Origin: AP-15 sp963700195
Lineage (GTDB): Bacteria > Pseudomonadota > Alphaproteobacteria > ATCC43930 > CGMCC-115725
Direction: 5' to 3'
Length of the DNA stretch: 64,000 nucleotides
Assembly: GCA_963700195.1 (NCBI GenBank)
Contig: CAVOWQ010000036.1
Location: forward strand, 1-64,000
Below are positions 9,080 to 17,454 of this stretch, piece by piece. Under the pieces are notes generated by a model. It was given only the letters and a program-made list of their open reading frames with translations. It had not been told where the DNA came from and did not search any database. The translations under genes and the position numbers were made by a program. Position 1 is the stretch's first letter. Every line of letters begins with the position of its first letter.

Positions 9080-9359
9080 GTGTGGTCGCCCGTTCGTTCG
9101 GTTCTGATGTTTGCAGGTGTTACGCTCGTGATTTTCTGGGCGTTTCACAGCGGCTATGGCACATCTCGACCGCATGCCGAGGCTCAAGTCTTGGCGGTAT
9201 TTTGGGGAGGCATTTCGGCGCTTGCGTGGGCCCTTAGCGTGGTTGGCACTCTCGTCTGGGAAGATTTTGGCATCGTCAGCAGCATCAAGTGGAATAGCTG
9301 GTTTAACTTTTTTCGCCGCCGGCTTCGCAGCGACCGCGGTTGGCTACAGCGCGAAGTGA
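9080..9359 (+). CDS. Small membrane protein, 3' end uncertain
   Basis: Starts GTG at 9080 (or ATG at 9107). It has two hydrophobic helices (VLMFAGVTLVIFWAFHSGY and LAVFWGGISALAWALSVVGTL). As written the frame continues to 9517 through an interspersed repeat and is probably not the real end. Around the TTTTTT at 9308-9313 another frame continues hydrophobically (AAGFAATAVGYSAK) and stops at 9359, so an indel there is likely. No family recognised. Confidence 0.4.
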
Positions 9360-9412
9360 ATTTCGGCGAGCTAGTGGTATCAACCAACGGAGGGCTCCGG
9401 CTGCCTTTTTCT

Positions 9413-9490
9413 CGTCGCCCCCGCGAAAGTGGGGGCCAGGCCGGCGCCGCTGCCCGCCGGCTCTGGGTGCCCGCTTTCGCGGGCATGACG
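9413..9490. repeat. REP-like interspersed palindromic repeat
   Basis: The left arm at 9413-9437 (CGTCGCCCCCGCGAAAG and on) and the right arm at 9465-9490 (CCCGCTTTCGCGGGCATGAC) are imperfect inverted copies around a GC-rich centre. This CGCGAAAGCGGG / CCCGCTTTCGCG design is a common extragenic palindrome in alphaproteobacteria. It overlaps the run-on end of the preceding membrane ORF. Confidence 0.75.
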
Positions 9491-9619
9491 GTGAGGTGGG
9501 CGGGTGCCGAACGTTAGAAGCCTATCGGTAGGTTTTGTCTAGCAAGCGTCGACCCACAGAGCCAAGCAGCAAGCGCAGCGACACAGGATGTGGAAACCGC
9601 CGCCGGGCAACGACGACGG

Positions 9620-10062
9620 TTATTGCGCCGGCAACAGTGTCGGCGCGGCTGCCTTCGTCACCGGCGGCGGGTTCCACTTGCCGGTCAGCGCGTCGCTCTT
9701 CGGCGCATAGAGACGCATGGTGAGGTTGAACGGCCCTTTCGGTGCGGCAGCCAGTTCGCTTCCTTGTCGGCGCCGGGGCTTTCGTTCTGGAAATAGAGGT
9801 CGAGGGAGCCGTCCGGGTCGTATTTGAACGGCATCCAGCTGCTGACGGCGAACCGGTTGAGGCTGTTGGGCACCTGGTAGCCCTCGGCGTCATAGAGCGT
9901 GACCGACCAGAAGGCGTTGACCGGCGGAATGGCGCTGCTTTCGAAATGGAGGACATAGCGATTGGCGCCATCCAGCGGCTTGCCGGTGTCGTCGGCGAGG
10001 TTGATCGGATAGATCGCGTCCTCCGGCAGGTTCGCGCCGGAACCGCTACGATCATCGTACAT
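9620..10062 (-). pseudogene. DUF1214 (DUF1254/DUF1214) protein remnant
   Basis: The C-terminal DUF1214 part only. GSGANLPEDAIYP, NRYVLHFE, PPVNAFWSVTLYDAEGYQV, SSWMPFKYDPDGSLDLYFQ and KEANWLP are hallmark segments. A stop codon lies directly upstream of the first Met at 10062, so the usual 200-300 N-terminal residues are missing. One base is lost near 9745; adding it gives a proper ending (GPFNLTMRLYAPK, then GKWNPPPV) and a stop at 9620. Truncation plus frameshift make this a pseudogene. Functions of intact members are poorly known. Confidence 0.75.
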
Positions 10063-10215
10063 GTGTCACGACTCGGCAGACCCCGCGAACTCGACGCGGG
10101 TGTCATCGCAGCACTATGGCCGGCCCGCCGATCTCGCCGAAGGCGACGCGCTGGCGCGGCTGCTGGACCTTACCAGTCAGCGCGCCGCCGAGGGGCGACT
10201 AAAGGCGGGTCAAAT

Positions 10216-10557
10216 TCATTGCACCGTGCCGTGCTGGCTGATGTGCGGGTAGCCGGGTCCGTAGTAGACAGGCGCGTTGTAGCCGTATCCGTAGTAAGCA
10301 GGGCCGTTGTAGCCATACCCGGCGGTGCTACCGTAGTAAGCCGGGGCCGGGACCGCGGAGGCGCCAGCCAGGCAGCGGGCGCTATAGGCGGCGGCCATCT
10401 GGTTGTACTCAGGAGACAGCGGAGCGGTCTGATAGAGCGCCGTCACTCGATTGTATTGATCGACGCAGCTCCCGGCTTGGGCCAAGACGGGTGTGGAACC
10501 CGCAGCGACGCAAAGAGCAACGGCCGCCAGCATGATTGCGGGTTGTTTGAGCGACAT
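10216..10557 (-). CDS. Secreted Tyr/Gly/Pro-rich small protein
   Basis: 113 residues. ATG at 10557 follows GGAGAATG. A signal peptide (PAIMLAAVALCVAAGSTPVLA, cleavage after ALA/AQA) leads to a mature part with a short helix (CVDQYNRVTALYQ) and two Cys, then a low-complexity tail alternating PAYYG, GYGYNGP and PVYYGPGY. Such tails occur in periplasmic or outer-surface proteins of unknown role in alphaproteobacteria. No partner is evident. Confidence 0.7.
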   Translation of the reverse strand: MSLKQPAIMLAAVALCVAAGSTPVLAQAGSCVDQYNRVTALYQTAPLSPEYNQMAAAYSARCLAGASAVPAPAYYGSTAGYGYNGPAYYGYGYNAPVYYGPGYPHISQHGTVQ

Positions 10558-10708
10558 GGAACATTCTCCTTCGAGTTCTGCAGATTGCAGAACTGTCGAT
10601 TGGGGATGGTTTTGGGTACCGATTGCCCGAAACAGACGAAATGACCGGATGGTTCCAGCCGCTCACGCGGCCTCAATTTAAGACCGTCATTGTCGGGCTT
10701 GACGCTGT

Positions 10709-11749
10709 CTAGGCCGATGCCCGGATAAACCGGTGGACGCCGTCCGCGCCGAGCTCGCGGTCGAGGGCGCCTTGGTGCATTAGGTAATTCAGGTGGGCGA
10801 GAGCCTCGCCGAGGGCGAAGCCCATCTGGTGTCCGTCGAGGGCGCGCCGGAATAGAACCTTGACCATATCGAGGGCGGTCTTCGGGACGCCGCAAGCGGC
10901 GATCACCTCGCCGCAGCGCGCCCGGTGATGTGCGGCGAGGCTCTCGATCCGAGTGTGCAGCCCGAAAAACGGGAGGTTGTGCGAGGGCAGGGTAAGCGTC
11001 TCGGGCGGTACCGCATCGCGCAATTTGGCCAAGGACGCGAGATAGCGGGCGAGGGGATCGCCGTCGGGCTCGTGTGCTTGGACGCTGATGTTGGGCGAGA
11101 TCCTCGGCAATACCTGGTCGCCGGCGATCAGCACACCGGTTTGGGCGCAGTAAAGGCAGGCGAGCTCCGGCGCATGGCCTTCGCCGACGATGACCCGCCA
11201 TTCCCGTCCGCCGATCTCGATCGCCATCCCGTCGGCAAGCCGCTGAAAACTCGCCGGCACCGACGGGACGCCGCGGCGGTAGCTGTTCTCCCGTTCGCTG
11301 AAAAGCTCGGCTGCCGCGTCGTCGAGACCCGCGCGGCGAGCGAAACTGCGCCGCATCGGGGCGAAATCCTCGGCTCCATGGCTCATCACCCGGGCGGACA
11401 GCCATTCCTTCTCGGTGACCCACAAGGGCGCCTGCCAACGCTGGGTCAGCCAATCGGCGAGCCCGATGTGGTCCGGGTGGTAGTGCGTCACGATGACCCG
11501 AGCGATCGGCGATCCGCCGAGTCGCTCGGCAAAGATCTGCTCCCACAGCTCCTTGGTTTGGGCCATCGCATAGCCGGTGTCGACGATTGTCCAGCCGGCG
11601 CCGTCTTCGAGCAGCCATAAATTGATGTGGTCGAGCGCGAAGGGGAGGGGCATCCGCAGCCAGTGCACGCCCGGGGCGATCGTCAGCGTCTCGCCCGGCC
11701 GGGGCGCCGCCGCAACCGGAAACTGCAGCGGGGTCAGGTTTCCGTCCAT
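10709..11749 (-). CDS. MBL-fold metallo-hydrolase
   Basis: 346 residues with a metallo-beta-lactamase fold. Metal-binding THYHPDH lies at about residues 100-106, then GEGHAPELACLY with the third metal His, and LIAGDQVLPRISPNI with the bridging Asp. The C-terminal third (AHHRARCGEVIAACG...HLNYLMHQG) is a winged-helix-like tail typical of the LACTB2-like hydrolases. Likely substrates are thioesters, phosphodiesters or a glyoxalase-II-type ester, but none can be assigned. It is divergent from the gamma-glutamyltransferase gene. Confidence 0.87.
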   Translation of the reverse strand: MDGNLTPLQFPVAAAPRPGETLTIAPGVHWLRMPLPFALDHINLWLLEDGAGWTIVDTGYAMAQTKELWEQIFAERLGGSPIARVIVTHYHPDHIGLADWLTQRWQAPLWVTEKEWLSARVMSHGAEDFAPMRRSFARRAGLDDAAAELFSERENSYRRGVPSVPASFQRLADGMAIEIGGREWRVIVGEGHAPELACLYCAQTGVLIAGDQVLPRISPNISVQAHEPDGDPLARYLASLAKLRDAVPPETLTLPSHNLPFFGLHTRIESLAAHHRARCGEVIAACGVPKTALDMVKVLFRRALDGHQMGFALGEALAHLNYLMHQGALDRELGADGVHRFIRASA

Positions 11750-11881
11750 AAACTATGCTTTTCTCGGCTGGCGAATTGACCGGCAGGTTAGGACGCGGCA
11801 TTAGTCCCGTACAAGCGGGATGACCGCCGGCCAGCGATGTGCCGATGGAGTGACCGCAACAACACGGCAGATGGCTCGATT

Positions 11882-13462
11882 ATGCGTGACTTCAATGTTC
11901 CCGGGCGTTCGGCGGCGATGGCGGCGAACGGCATGGCCGCGACCTCGCACCCGAGGGCGACCTTGGCTGCCCTCGACGTGCTGCGCTCGGGCGGCAACGC
12001 CGCCGATGCCGCGATTGCGGCGGTCGCGATGCAGTGCGTCGTCGAGCCGGAAAGCACTGGGATCGGCGGCGATTGCTTCATCCTCTATTCGCGGCAGGGT
12101 GCCTTGCCGGTGGCGCTCAACGGTTCCGGGCGCGCCCCCGCCAAGGCGACGGTCGACTGGTATGTCGACCGCGGCATCGGCGAGATCCGCGTACAGACGC
12201 CGCATGCGGTGACTATCCCCGGCGCGATCGATGCCTGGTGCACCTTTAACCGCGAGTACGGCACCCGACCTCTCGCCGAACTGCTCGAGCCCGCAGCGCG
12301 AGCGGCCGAGGAGGGTTACATGGTGACGCCGCGCGTGGCGGCCGACTGGGACCGCGCGCAGGAGAAACTGCGCGATCCCGTCACCGCCGCGCTCTTCCTG
12401 CCGGGTGGAAGACCACCCAAGGCCGGGGACAAGATGCGGAACGCGCCGCTCGCCGCCACCTTGCGCCGGATCGGGCGGGAGGGCCGCGAAGCCTTTTACG
12501 ACGGCGCAGTCATGCGCGAGATCGTCGCCCGACTGAAATCACTGGGCGGTCTGCACGAGGAGGGGGATTTTGCGGCTCAGCGCTCGAACTGGGTCGAGCC
12601 GATCCACGCCTCTTATCGCGGCTACGAGGTCTATGAATGCCCACCGAATGGGCAGGGAATGGCGGCGTTGATGATCCTGCGGACGCTCGCCGGCTACGCG
12701 CTCGACGGCGATGCGTTCAGCGAGGCCGACCGATTGCATCTTCTCGCCGAAGCGAGCAAAGCGGCCTATTGGGTGCGCGACAATTTCATCTGCGATCCCG
12801 AGCACGTGCCGGTGGATGTCGCGGATTTCCTGTCGGAGGCGCGCGCCGAGCGCGTGCGCCGGACGATCCGGCTCGACCGTGCGATGCCCGGGCCGCGCTG
12901 GGCGGAGATCGAGCACAAGGATACGGTCTATCTCTGCACCGTCGATCGCGACGGCAACGCCTGCTCGTTCATCAACTCGCTGTTCTCGGCTTTCGGCACC
13001 GGCATCCTTGCGCCCGAATGCGGTGTCCTGCTGCACAACCGCGGCACCGGGTTCCGCACCATCCCCGGCCACCCCAACGCGATTGCACCGCGCAAGCGGC
13101 CCTTGCACACGATCATCCCGGGGATGCTGGTCAAGGACGGCCGCGCCGTGATGCCGTTCGGGGTCATGGGCGGACATTATCAGGCGGTCGGCCACGCGCA
13201 TTTCATTCACCGGCTGCTCGACCGCGATATGGACCCGCAGCAGGCGGCCGAGCAGCCGCGCATGCTGCCGCTCAATGGCGTGCTGCAGGTCGAGCGCGCC
13301 AATCCCGAGCCGGTTGTTGCCGAGCTTGCGCGTCGCGGCCACGAGATCGCGATGCAGGAGGTGCCGCTCGGCGGCTGCCAGGCGATCTGGATCGACCACG
13401 AGCGCGGCGTGCTGATCGGCGGTTCCGAGCCGCGCAAGGACGGGCTTGCCCTCGGCTATTGA
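11882..13462 (+). CDS. ggt: Gamma-glutamyltransferase family protein
   Basis: A 526-residue N-terminal nucleophile hydrolase precursor that cleaves gamma-glutamyl amides such as glutathione. MAATSHPRATLAALDVLRSG and ESTGIGGDCF open the large subunit. HKDTVYLCTVDRDGNACSF contains the autoprocessing/nucleophile Thr, with GTGI, GGHYQAVGHAHF and a C-terminal IGGSEPRKDG following. ATG at 11882 is chosen because MRDFNVPGRS begins the conserved region; upstream in-frame codons look non-coding. It overlaps ureD (ATTGA), so the two are cotranscribed and the enzyme may feed glutamate or amide nitrogen to the same pathway. No signal peptide is obvious. Confidence 0.88.
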   Translation: MRDFNVPGRSAAMAANGMAATSHPRATLAALDVLRSGGNAADAAIAAVAMQCVVEPESTGIGGDCFILYSRQGALPVALNGSGRAPAKATVDWYVDRGIGEIRVQTPHAVTIPGAIDAWCTFNREYGTRPLAELLEPAARAAEEGYMVTPRVAADWDRAQEKLRDPVTAALFLPGGRPPKAGDKMRNAPLAATLRRIGREGREAFYDGAVMREIVARLKSLGGLHEEGDFAAQRSNWVEPIHASYRGYEVYECPPNGQGMAALMILRTLAGYALDGDAFSEADRLHLLAEASKAAYWVRDNFICDPEHVPVDVADFLSEARAERVRRTIRLDRAMPGPRWAEIEHKDTVYLCTVDRDGNACSFINSLFSAFGTGILAPECGVLLHNRGTGFRTIPGHPNAIAPRKRPLHTIIPGMLVKDGRAVMPFGVMGGHYQAVGHAHFIHRLLDRDMDPQQAAEQPRMLPLNGVLQVERANPEPVVAELARRGHEIAMQEVPLGGCQAIWIDHERGVLIGGSEPRKDGLALGY

Positions 13463-14286
13463 CCGAGGGCGCCGCCGAAATCGGCTTCGCCCGGCGCGAC
13501 GGCGTCACCCGCCTCGCGCATCTCTACCAGCGCGACCCGCTGCGCGTGTTGTTTCCCGCACCTGCCGCAGGCGATCCGCCAGTTGCGGTCATCGTCACGA
13601 CGTCGGGCGGGCTCGTCGCCGGAGACCGGTTGGATGTCCGCGTCGAACTCGCGCCAGGAAGCTCGGCACACATCACCGCGTCCGCGGCGGAGAAGGTCTA
13701 TCGGTCGACCGGCCGAACCACAATAATCAAACAGACCCTATCGATCGCGCCCGGCGCCGCTCTCGAATTCTTGCCGCCGGAGACGATCCTGTTCGACGGC
13801 GCCCGGCTGCAGCGCGAAACGATCATCGATCTCGCGCCTGGCTCTGCATTCTTGGGCGGCGATATCATCGTCTTTGGCCGCCGCGCGCGGGGAGAGCGCT
13901 TCGCTAGCGGCTTTCTGCGCGAGGTTTGGGAACTGCGCCGCGACGGCGAAATCGTGTGGGGCGACGCGCTTCATCTAGAGGAAGATGTCGCGCGGATCAT
14001 CGATGATCCCGCCTGTTTCGACGGCGCGGCGGCCTTTGCGACAATGATCTTGTCGCCGCCAGCAGGAAACTCGCGCAGCGTCCTCGATTGTGCCCGTATC
14101 GTACAATCGGCCTGCGCGGCAACGGGTTTACGCGCCGGAGCGACAGCGGTCTCCGGCCTCGTCATCGCCCGGTGGCTCGCTGCGGATGCGGCCGTATTGC
14201 GCCGGGCTTATGCCGATCTTGCTTGTCATTTCCGATCGGCGGCCTTGGGATTACCGGATCGCCTGCCGCGGGTTTGGCATGTTTAA
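13459..14286 (+). CDS. ureD: Urease accessory protein UreD
   Basis: 275 residues. UreD is the scaffold that, with UreF and UreG, delivers nickel to apo-urease. The start is the TTG at 13459, overlapping the ggt stop, which places the first residues at TEGAAEIGFARRDGVTRLAHLYQ. Diagnostic stretches are QRDPLRVLFPAP, VIVTTSGGLVAGDRL, HITASAAEKVYRS, LEFLPPETILFDGA and FGRRARGE. It is separated from ureABCEFG by about 4 kb of amide genes and an AT-rich stretch. Confidence 0.93.
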   Translation: MTEGAAEIGFARRDGVTRLAHLYQRDPLRVLFPAPAAGDPPVAVIVTTSGGLVAGDRLDVRVELAPGSSAHITASAAEKVYRSTGRTTIIKQTLSIAPGAALEFLPPETILFDGARLQRETIIDLAPGSAFLGGDIIVFGRRARGERFASGFLREVWELRRDGEIVWGDALHLEEDVARIIDDPACFDGAAAFATMILSPPAGNSRSVLDCARIVQSACAATGLRAGATAVSGLVIARWLAADAAVLRRAYADLACHFRSAALGLPDRLPRVWHV

Positions 14287-14416
14287 TTAATATTCGAAAA
14301 GCCTCTTCCGGCGTTCAAGCGGACGTTTAGTGTTTTTCCTGACCCGATATAGACGATTTTTAAACGCTGCCCGATGTAACTTGGTTAGACGTTCCTTAGG
14401 ATTCTTTACTTAAGCG

Positions 14417-14662
14417 ATGACATTGTTTGATTATTCGTTTGACCTTCCTGGTCACGACGCAACGTTACGGCAATTGGATGATATTATCGAAGAATATCAA
14501 AGAGCCTGCTACGCTACCGGTAAACGGGTTGACCAGCCGCATCTCAGAGAAACCGCGCGAAAGGCAATCCAGTCGCTAAGCCCATTCTATTCGGAAAGTG
14601 ATGCTGACCGATTGCTCGAGCGAGCGATAACCCGGCGGAGTTGCGGAAAGCGACACAAATAA
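14417..14662 (+). CDS. Hypothetical 81-residue protein
   Basis: A small, relatively AT-rich ORF starting ATG at 14417. MTLFDYSFDLPGHDATLRQLD leads to an acidic helix (DIIEEYQRACYATG) and a second helix ending in Arg/Lys. No family recognised. It sits alone in an AT-rich stretch between ureD and fmdA. Coding potential is moderate; no strong ribosome binding site is visible. Confidence 0.45.
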   Translation: MTLFDYSFDLPGHDATLRQLDDIIEEYQRACYATGKRVDQPHLRETARKAIQSLSPFYSESDADRLLERAITRRSCGKRHK

Positions 14663-14820
14663 ACTACCCCTTAATTGCGGCTCGGTTAGAGATGTCAGCC
14701 CTGGTTGCAAGATGGCGCATGCTGAAATCGCGCGTTTCACGCGGCAATTTGGCACCCATTCTATCAATTTCTGTGCGCGATGATTTCACTCGGCTGCATC
14801 GCGGAAGGTTTCTATTTATT

Positions 14821-14836
14821 TGGCATGATAATTGCC
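14821..14836 (+). promoter_or_regulatory. Sigma-54 (RpoN) promoter, upstream copy
   Basis: TGGCATGATAATTGCC matches the -24/-12 consensus TGGCAYG-N4-TTGC with the GG and GC doublets 12 bases apart. It points toward fmdA and would start transcription near 14848, giving a leader of about 370 bases. Confidence 0.6.
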
Positions 14837-14921
14837 GGTGCAAATTTGATTGTCGCCAGGTCGGCAATTCGAAGTTCCAAGAAAGGCAGCCTCGCCGCGC
14901 GTGGATAGCCCTGTGATTACG

Positions 14922-14961
14922 TTAACCATAACATAAAAAGAGCTGGCCGAATTTTAACCAT
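14922..14961 (+). promoter_or_regulatory. Two TTAACCAT motifs (CtrA-like half-sites)
   Basis: Identical 8-mers at 14922-14929 and 14954-14961, same orientation, 32 bases apart. TTAACCAT is a known CtrA half-site form in alphaproteobacteria. In an AT-rich stretch two copies could also be chance. Confidence 0.25.
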
Positions 14962-15023
14962 CTGCCCCGGTAACGGGCGGCGGGCGTTCGTGGCCTCCTG
15001 CGTTATTCACGCGAAGCCGTGTT

Positions 15024-15039
15024 TGGCACATCTCCTGCA
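15024..15039 (+). promoter_or_regulatory. Sigma-54 (RpoN) promoter, downstream copy
   Basis: TGGCACATCTCCTGCA has a full TGGCAC -24 element and TGCA at -12 with the GG-GC spacing of 12. Predicted start about 15051, leader about 165 bases to fmdA. Two such matches in tandem ahead of an amide operon fit nitrogen control by NtrC. Confidence 0.65.
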
Positions 15040-15215
15040 CGTTAATTTTCTATGTTGCGTGCCATGCTCAGCGAGCCTAAACCAAGCGGACTTGACCGTA
15101 CGAACCTTCCCGCATCGGCCTTTGGGAGGTGGGTAACTGAGTAAATAAGTAATAATCGCTGCTTGGCGCGCGACTGTGCGACCCCATTCGCAAATCGTGG
15201 AGAGAGGAGGTTGTA

Positions 15216-16442
15216 ATGCCGAAAGTTGCCTTTCACGCCGATCTCAAGAAGACCCCCGAATCGGCGGAAATAAAAACCCACAACCGCTGGCATCCCGATA
15301 TACCCTTGGTCGAGACCTACAAGCCCGGGGCGGAATTCCGCGTCGAATGCTTTGATTGGACGGGCGGGCAGATTGCACCCGACGACAGCGCCAACGACGT
15401 CCGCGACGTCGACCTGACAAAGGTTCACTATCTGAGCGGACCGTTCGGGGTCGACGGAGCCGAGCCCGGCGATCTGATGGTCGTCGATCTCCTCGACATC
15501 GGTTATCTGCCGGATTCGCCCTGGGGGTTTACCGGCATCTTTGCCAAGGAAAACGGTGGCGGGTTCCTCGTCGACCATTATCCGCAGGCACGCAAGGCGA
15601 TCTGGGACTACCACGGAATATATACGACCTCGCGCCACATCCCGGGTGTGCGCTGGGCCGGCATGGTTCACCCGGGCCTGATCGGGTGCCTCCCCGACCG
15701 CGAATTGCTCGAGAGGGCGAACAGGCGGGAAGCGGAGTTGCTCGCTACCAATCCCGATCGTGTGCCGCCGCTGCTCGCACCGCCGCACGCGCCGACCGCA
15801 CTGATGGGACAGATGACGGGCAGAACGGCACAAGCAGCTGCGCAAGAGGCGTGGCGCACCGTGCCGCCGCGCGAGCACGGCGGCAATTGCGACATCAAGA
15901 ACCTGTCGCGCGGCTCGAAAATTTATTTTCCGGTCTATGTCAAAGGCGGTGGGCTGTCGATGGGTGACATCCACTGGTCGCAAGGCGATGGTGAGATCAC
16001 CTTCTGCGGCGCCATCGAGATGGCCGGCTGGATCGATATTGGTGTCGACCTGATCAAGGGCGGCATCGCGAAATACGGCATCGTCAATCCGATCTTCAAG
16101 CCGAGCCCAATCGAGCCGCGCTTCTCCGAATATCTGGTGTTCGAAGGCATCTCGGTCGACGAGACCAGTGGAAAGCAGCTCTATCTCGATGCACACGTCG
16201 CCTACCGGCGGGCCTGTCTGAACGCGATCGAGTACCTCAAGAAGTTCGGCTATACCGGCGAGCAGGCGTACATGATCCTCGGCACCGCGCCCTGCGAAGG
16301 CCGGATCAGCGGTATTGTCGACATCCCGAACGCGTGCTGCACCTTGGCAATCCCGACGGAGATCTTCGATTTCGACATCCGTCCTACCGCCTCCGGCCCA
16401 ACGCGTTCGGTGCCGGCGAGTGACGTCTCGGCCTGCACTTAG
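15216..16442 (+). CDS. fmdA: Formamidase (acetamidase/formamidase family)
   Basis: A cytoplasmic 408-residue enzyme hydrolysing formamide (possibly other short amides) to ammonia and the acid. It starts MPKVAFHADLKKTPE after a strong GGAGG. Family hallmarks are HNRWHPDIP, ECFDWTGGQI, VHYLSGPFGV, EPGDLMVVDLLDIG, HPGLIGCLPD, HGGNCDIKNLSRGSKIYFPV and the GDIHWSQGDGEITFCGAIE segment with putative active-site Asp and Glu. Length and order match FmdA of Methylophilus type. Downstream amiS and fmdB form the usual fmd operon; two sigma-54-like promoters lie upstream. Confidence 0.95.
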   Translation: MPKVAFHADLKKTPESAEIKTHNRWHPDIPLVETYKPGAEFRVECFDWTGGQIAPDDSANDVRDVDLTKVHYLSGPFGVDGAEPGDLMVVDLLDIGYLPDSPWGFTGIFAKENGGGFLVDHYPQARKAIWDYHGIYTTSRHIPGVRWAGMVHPGLIGCLPDRELLERANRREAELLATNPDRVPPLLAPPHAPTALMGQMTGRTAQAAAQEAWRTVPPREHGGNCDIKNLSRGSKIYFPVYVKGGGLSMGDIHWSQGDGEITFCGAIEMAGWIDIGVDLIKGGIAKYGIVNPIFKPSPIEPRFSEYLVFEGISVDETSGKQLYLDAHVAYRRACLNAIEYLKKFGYTGEQAYMILGTAPCEGRISGIVDIPNACCTLAIPTEIFDFDIRPTASGPTRSVPASDVSACT

Positions 16443-16539
16443 GCTGGCCGAACCCGTCGGGGCTGGCAACTCGTCGCCCCGACACCGCCCGCAGGCTAGA
16501 CCGCCGGCGTTGCATTCAACAGAAAAATAGGAGGCGACG

Positions 16540-17079
16540 ATGCTATTGGGGCTGTCGCTCTTTTGGGTTGGGGCCGTCCTTTTCCTCAATGGGTTGTGGG
16601 TACTCGACAAGGTCGGAGACCGGGAGATCGCCGTGATCGACGTCTTCGTCGGGACTCTGACGCTAATCGTGGCGATCTATCTCGCCTTTGGTCCGGGCGC
16701 CAATGCAGACAGCATAAAGGGTGCAGCATTTCTGCTACTGTTCACCTTTACCTATTACTGGGTTGCATGGAACCGTTGGAATGGGGCTGACGGTCGGGGG
16801 CTCGGCTGGTTCTGCCTGTTTGTCGCCATCACATGCGCCCCGATAGCTCTGCAGAGCTTTGCCACCGCACACTCGCTGTGGGACTATTGGCTGGCGTTTT
16901 CTTGGCTCTCTTGGGGTGTGCTCTGGTTTCTATTTTATCTGTTGCTCGCGGCCGGAAGAAAAGAATTGACAAGATTTACCGGGGCGCTGTGCACCCTCGA
17001 GGGGATTTATACCGGTTGGATTCCGGGCTATCTGCTTCTCACCGGCGCGATGCCCGGCGGTCCGGTGCCGCCGCACTGA
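16540..17079 (+). CDS. amiS: AmiS/UreI family amide/urea channel
   Basis: A 179-residue inner-membrane protein with six predicted helices. It starts MLLGLSLFWVGAVLFLNGLW after AGGAGG. AFLLLFTFTYYWVAWNRW and TLEGIYTGWIPGYLLLTG are characteristic of the AmiS/UreI family, which conduct urea or short-chain amides. Standing between fmdA and fmdB and near urease, it probably imports substrate for both formamidase and urease; no urtABCDE urea transporter is seen in the window. Confidence 0.93.
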   Translation: MLLGLSLFWVGAVLFLNGLWVLDKVGDREIAVIDVFVGTLTLIVAIYLAFGPGANADSIKGAAFLLLFTFTYYWVAWNRWNGADGRGLGWFCLFVAITCAPIALQSFATAHSLWDYWLAFSWLSWGVLWFLFYLLLAAGRKELTRFTGALCTLEGIYTGWIPGYLLLTGAMPGGPVPPH

Positions 17080-17112
17080 ACGCGGTGCCCGGCGCAATGG
17101 AGGAAACACGAG

Positions 17113-17448
17113 ATGCCGCTCTATGATTATGGATGCGGAACCTGCGGACCGTTCCGGGAATGGCGCAGCATGAGCGAATGGGAGGCAAAGGTTCCCTGCC
17201 CGAGTTGCGCTCTGCCGGCGCCGCGGCTGGCTGCGGCGCCGATGCTGGCCGTGCTTTCGTCGAATAACCGCACTGCGCACGAACGCAACGAGCGCAGCGC
17301 TCATGAGCCGAAGGTGGTGCGCCGTGAGGGCCTACCGCGAGATCATCGGCATCATGGCCGCGATCACGGGGTCAGCCCGCTGATCAAGCAACAGTTCGGC
17401 AATGTGCACGAAAGCCCGCCCGATCGCCCATGGATGGTGGGTCATTAG
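17113..17448 (+). CDS. fmdB: FmdB family zinc-ribbon regulatory protein
   Basis: A 111-residue protein starting MPLYDYGCGTCGPF after GGAGGAAA. Its N-terminal half carries CGTCG and CPSC, the two Cys pairs of the FmdB/CxxC zinc ribbon. The His/Arg-rich C-terminus (RDHRHHGRDHG) is longer than in minimal family members. FmdB is described as a putative regulator of formamidase expression; the position next to amiS and fmdA supports the name. It ends 6 bases before crcB. Confidence 0.88.
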   Translation: MPLYDYGCGTCGPFREWRSMSEWEAKVPCPSCALPAPRLAAAPMLAVLSSNNRTAHERNERSAHEPKVVRREGLPRDHRHHGRDHGVSPLIKQQFGNVHESPPDRPWMVGH

Positions 17449-17454
17449 CCAAAA

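Larger units (their letters stand above)
14663..15215. other. Regulatory intergenic region upstream of fmdA
   Basis: 553 bases without a gene, noticeably AT-richer than the surroundings. It holds two sigma-54-type promoter sequences (14821 and 15024), two TTAACCAT motifs (14922 and 14954) and the strong fmdA ribosome binding site (GAGAGGAGG just before 15216). Confidence 0.6.

Noticed and set aside
10443..11801. 452-codon minus-strand frame
   Set aside because: It is an out-of-frame shadow of the metallo-hydrolase gene with Arg/Pro-rich nonsense composition.
12637..13458. Long N-terminal extension of ureD back into ggt
   Set aside because: The extra 274 codons are the Arg-rich shadow of ggt; the TTG at 13459 gives a normal UreD length.
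15042..16610. 522-codon minus-strand frame over fmdA
   Set aside because: Antisense shadow of the formamidase gene; no domain and no ribosome binding site.
17401..17454. Fluoride riboswitch ahead of crcB
   Set aside because: Only 6 bases separate fmdB and crcB and no conserved riboswitch core was found; further upstream sequence is coding.
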